Positions 63,561 to 64,000 of a DNA stretch of 64,000 nucleotides are shown here, piece after piece (within the stretch, counting starts at the first letter, position 1; every line of letters begins with the position of its first letter). The notes below the pieces were generated by a model that was not told where the DNA came from, made no database searches, and was given only the letters and a program-made list of their open reading frames with translations. Source of the stretch: an uncultured Clostridia bacterium (GTDB lineage: Bacteria; Bacillota; Clostridia; UBA1381); contig CAKSSN010000004.1 in NCBI GenBank assembly GCA_934489015.1, positions 62,001-126,000 of the forward strand, read 5' to 3'. The position numbers were made by a program, and so were the translations under genes.

Positions 63561-64000
63561 ATGTTTAAAATAGGTTGTCACCTTTCCGCATCAAAGGGAT
63601 ATACACACATGGCAAAGGAAGCCGAAAAAATAGGTGCGAACACCTTTCAGTTTTTCACGCGAAATCCGCGCGGCGGAAGCGTAAAGGCTCTTGATATGAC
63701 CGATATTGAAAAATTTCTGGAGCTTTCAAAGGAAATAGGGATAGATGTCATTTTAGCGCACGCGCCGTACACCCTAAACGGCTGCTCCGCCGACGAAAAA
63801 ATAAGAGAATTTGCTCTAAACACCATGAAAGACGATATTGCACGGCTTGAAAAAACACCGAACAATCTGTATAATTTTCATCCCGGCAGTCATGTGGGGC
63901 AGGGCGTTGAAAAGGGAACGGAGTACATTGTCCATATGTTAAACAGCTCTCTTTTTGAGGGCATGACAACAACCGTTTTGCTTGAAACAATGGCAGGCAA
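63561..64000 (+). CDS. nfo: Endonuclease IV (3' end missing)
   Basis: The first 146 residues are visible, about half of the usual 280. Begins MFKIGCHLSASKGYTHMAKE with IGANTFQFFTRNPRG, LAHAPYTLN and YNFHPGSHVGQG, the AP-endonuclease TIM-barrel motifs with zinc-binding His. It cuts DNA at abasic sites. AGGAGG lies upstream, 18 bases after the preceding stop; may be co-transcribed with araM. Confidence 0.93.
   Translation, partial: MFKIGCHLSASKGYTHMAKEAEKIGANTFQFFTRNPRGGSVKALDMTDIEKFLELSKEIGIDVILAHAPYTLNGCSADEKIREFALNTMKDDIARLEKTPNNLYNFHPGSHVGQGVEKGTEYIVHMLNSSLFEGMTTTVLLETMAG

Noticed and set aside
1..64000. tRNA, rRNA, CRISPR, insertion sequence or prophage
   Set aside because: Read for tandem spaced repeats, transposase or integrase motifs and tRNA arms on both strands; none found by eye. 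A tRNA scan would be decisive.

Overview
The window looks like chromosomal DNA from a strictly anaerobic, fermentative Gram-positive of the class Clostridia, probably a gut or sediment lineage that carries S-layer-homology (SLH) surface proteins. Pointers are the Pta/AckA acetate route, a flavodiiron protein, SLH and copper-amine-oxidase-N stalk proteins, a YocH-like 3D/G5 wall protein, a PdaB-like deacetylase, AbrB, DUF896 and YsxC. Promoters of the TTGACA-17-TATAAT type and strong GGAGG ribosome sites are common. I cannot name a genus from the sequence alone. I found no rRNA, tRNA, insertion sequence, prophage or CRISPR array.

Region by region. 1-9 kb: the 3' part of a sodium/solute symporter, a cytosolic GH20 hexosaminidase, a DMT permease with a heterodimeric ABC exporter, and a convergent GH37 trehalase. 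9-15 kb: yajC, pta-ackA, a structured intergenic segment, an SseB-like protein and a GH31 glycosidase. 15-20 kb: an envelope block on the minus strand (SLH protein, CuAO-N protein, class A PBP). 20-27 kb: a compact sugar operon (fucose-isomerase-like enzyme, FGGY kinase, DUF4432 epimerase-like protein, class II aldolase) divergent from an AraC regulator with a PocR-type sensor and a PflX-like radical SAM protein. 27-31 kb: 3D/G5 wall protein with a WalR-like box, PdaB-like deacetylase, major SLH protein. 31-33 kb: DeoR regulator plus organophosphate/MFS-type transporter. 33-36 kb: secG-secD-secF. 36-41 kb: a Crp/Fnr-family gene in line with a ZnuACB-type metal importer and divergent from a flavodiiron protein. 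41-42.5 kb: AbrB and two half-size chromate-transporter genes. 42.6-54 kb: a long housekeeping run (RNA methyltransferase, rnr, DUF1294, mutS2, ysxC, lon, rarA, TPR protein). 54-57 kb: DUF896-asnA-asnS. 57-62 kb: metallophosphoesterase, thyA, ABC exporter and ABC-F ATPase. 62-64 kb: glycerol-1-phosphate dehydrogenase and the start of endonuclease IV.

The genes read as a saccharolytic anaerobe: sugars are imported, hydrolysed inside the cell (GH20, GH31, GH37 without signal peptides), and fermented to acetate. The sugar operon predicts an aldose to ketose to ketose-phosphate to DHAP plus aldehyde route whose substrate is not evident. The least explained signals are this operon, two intergenic segments that fold as three-way junctions (12.2 kb and 41.8 kb), and the regulatory DNA around 28.3 kb and 39.35 kb.
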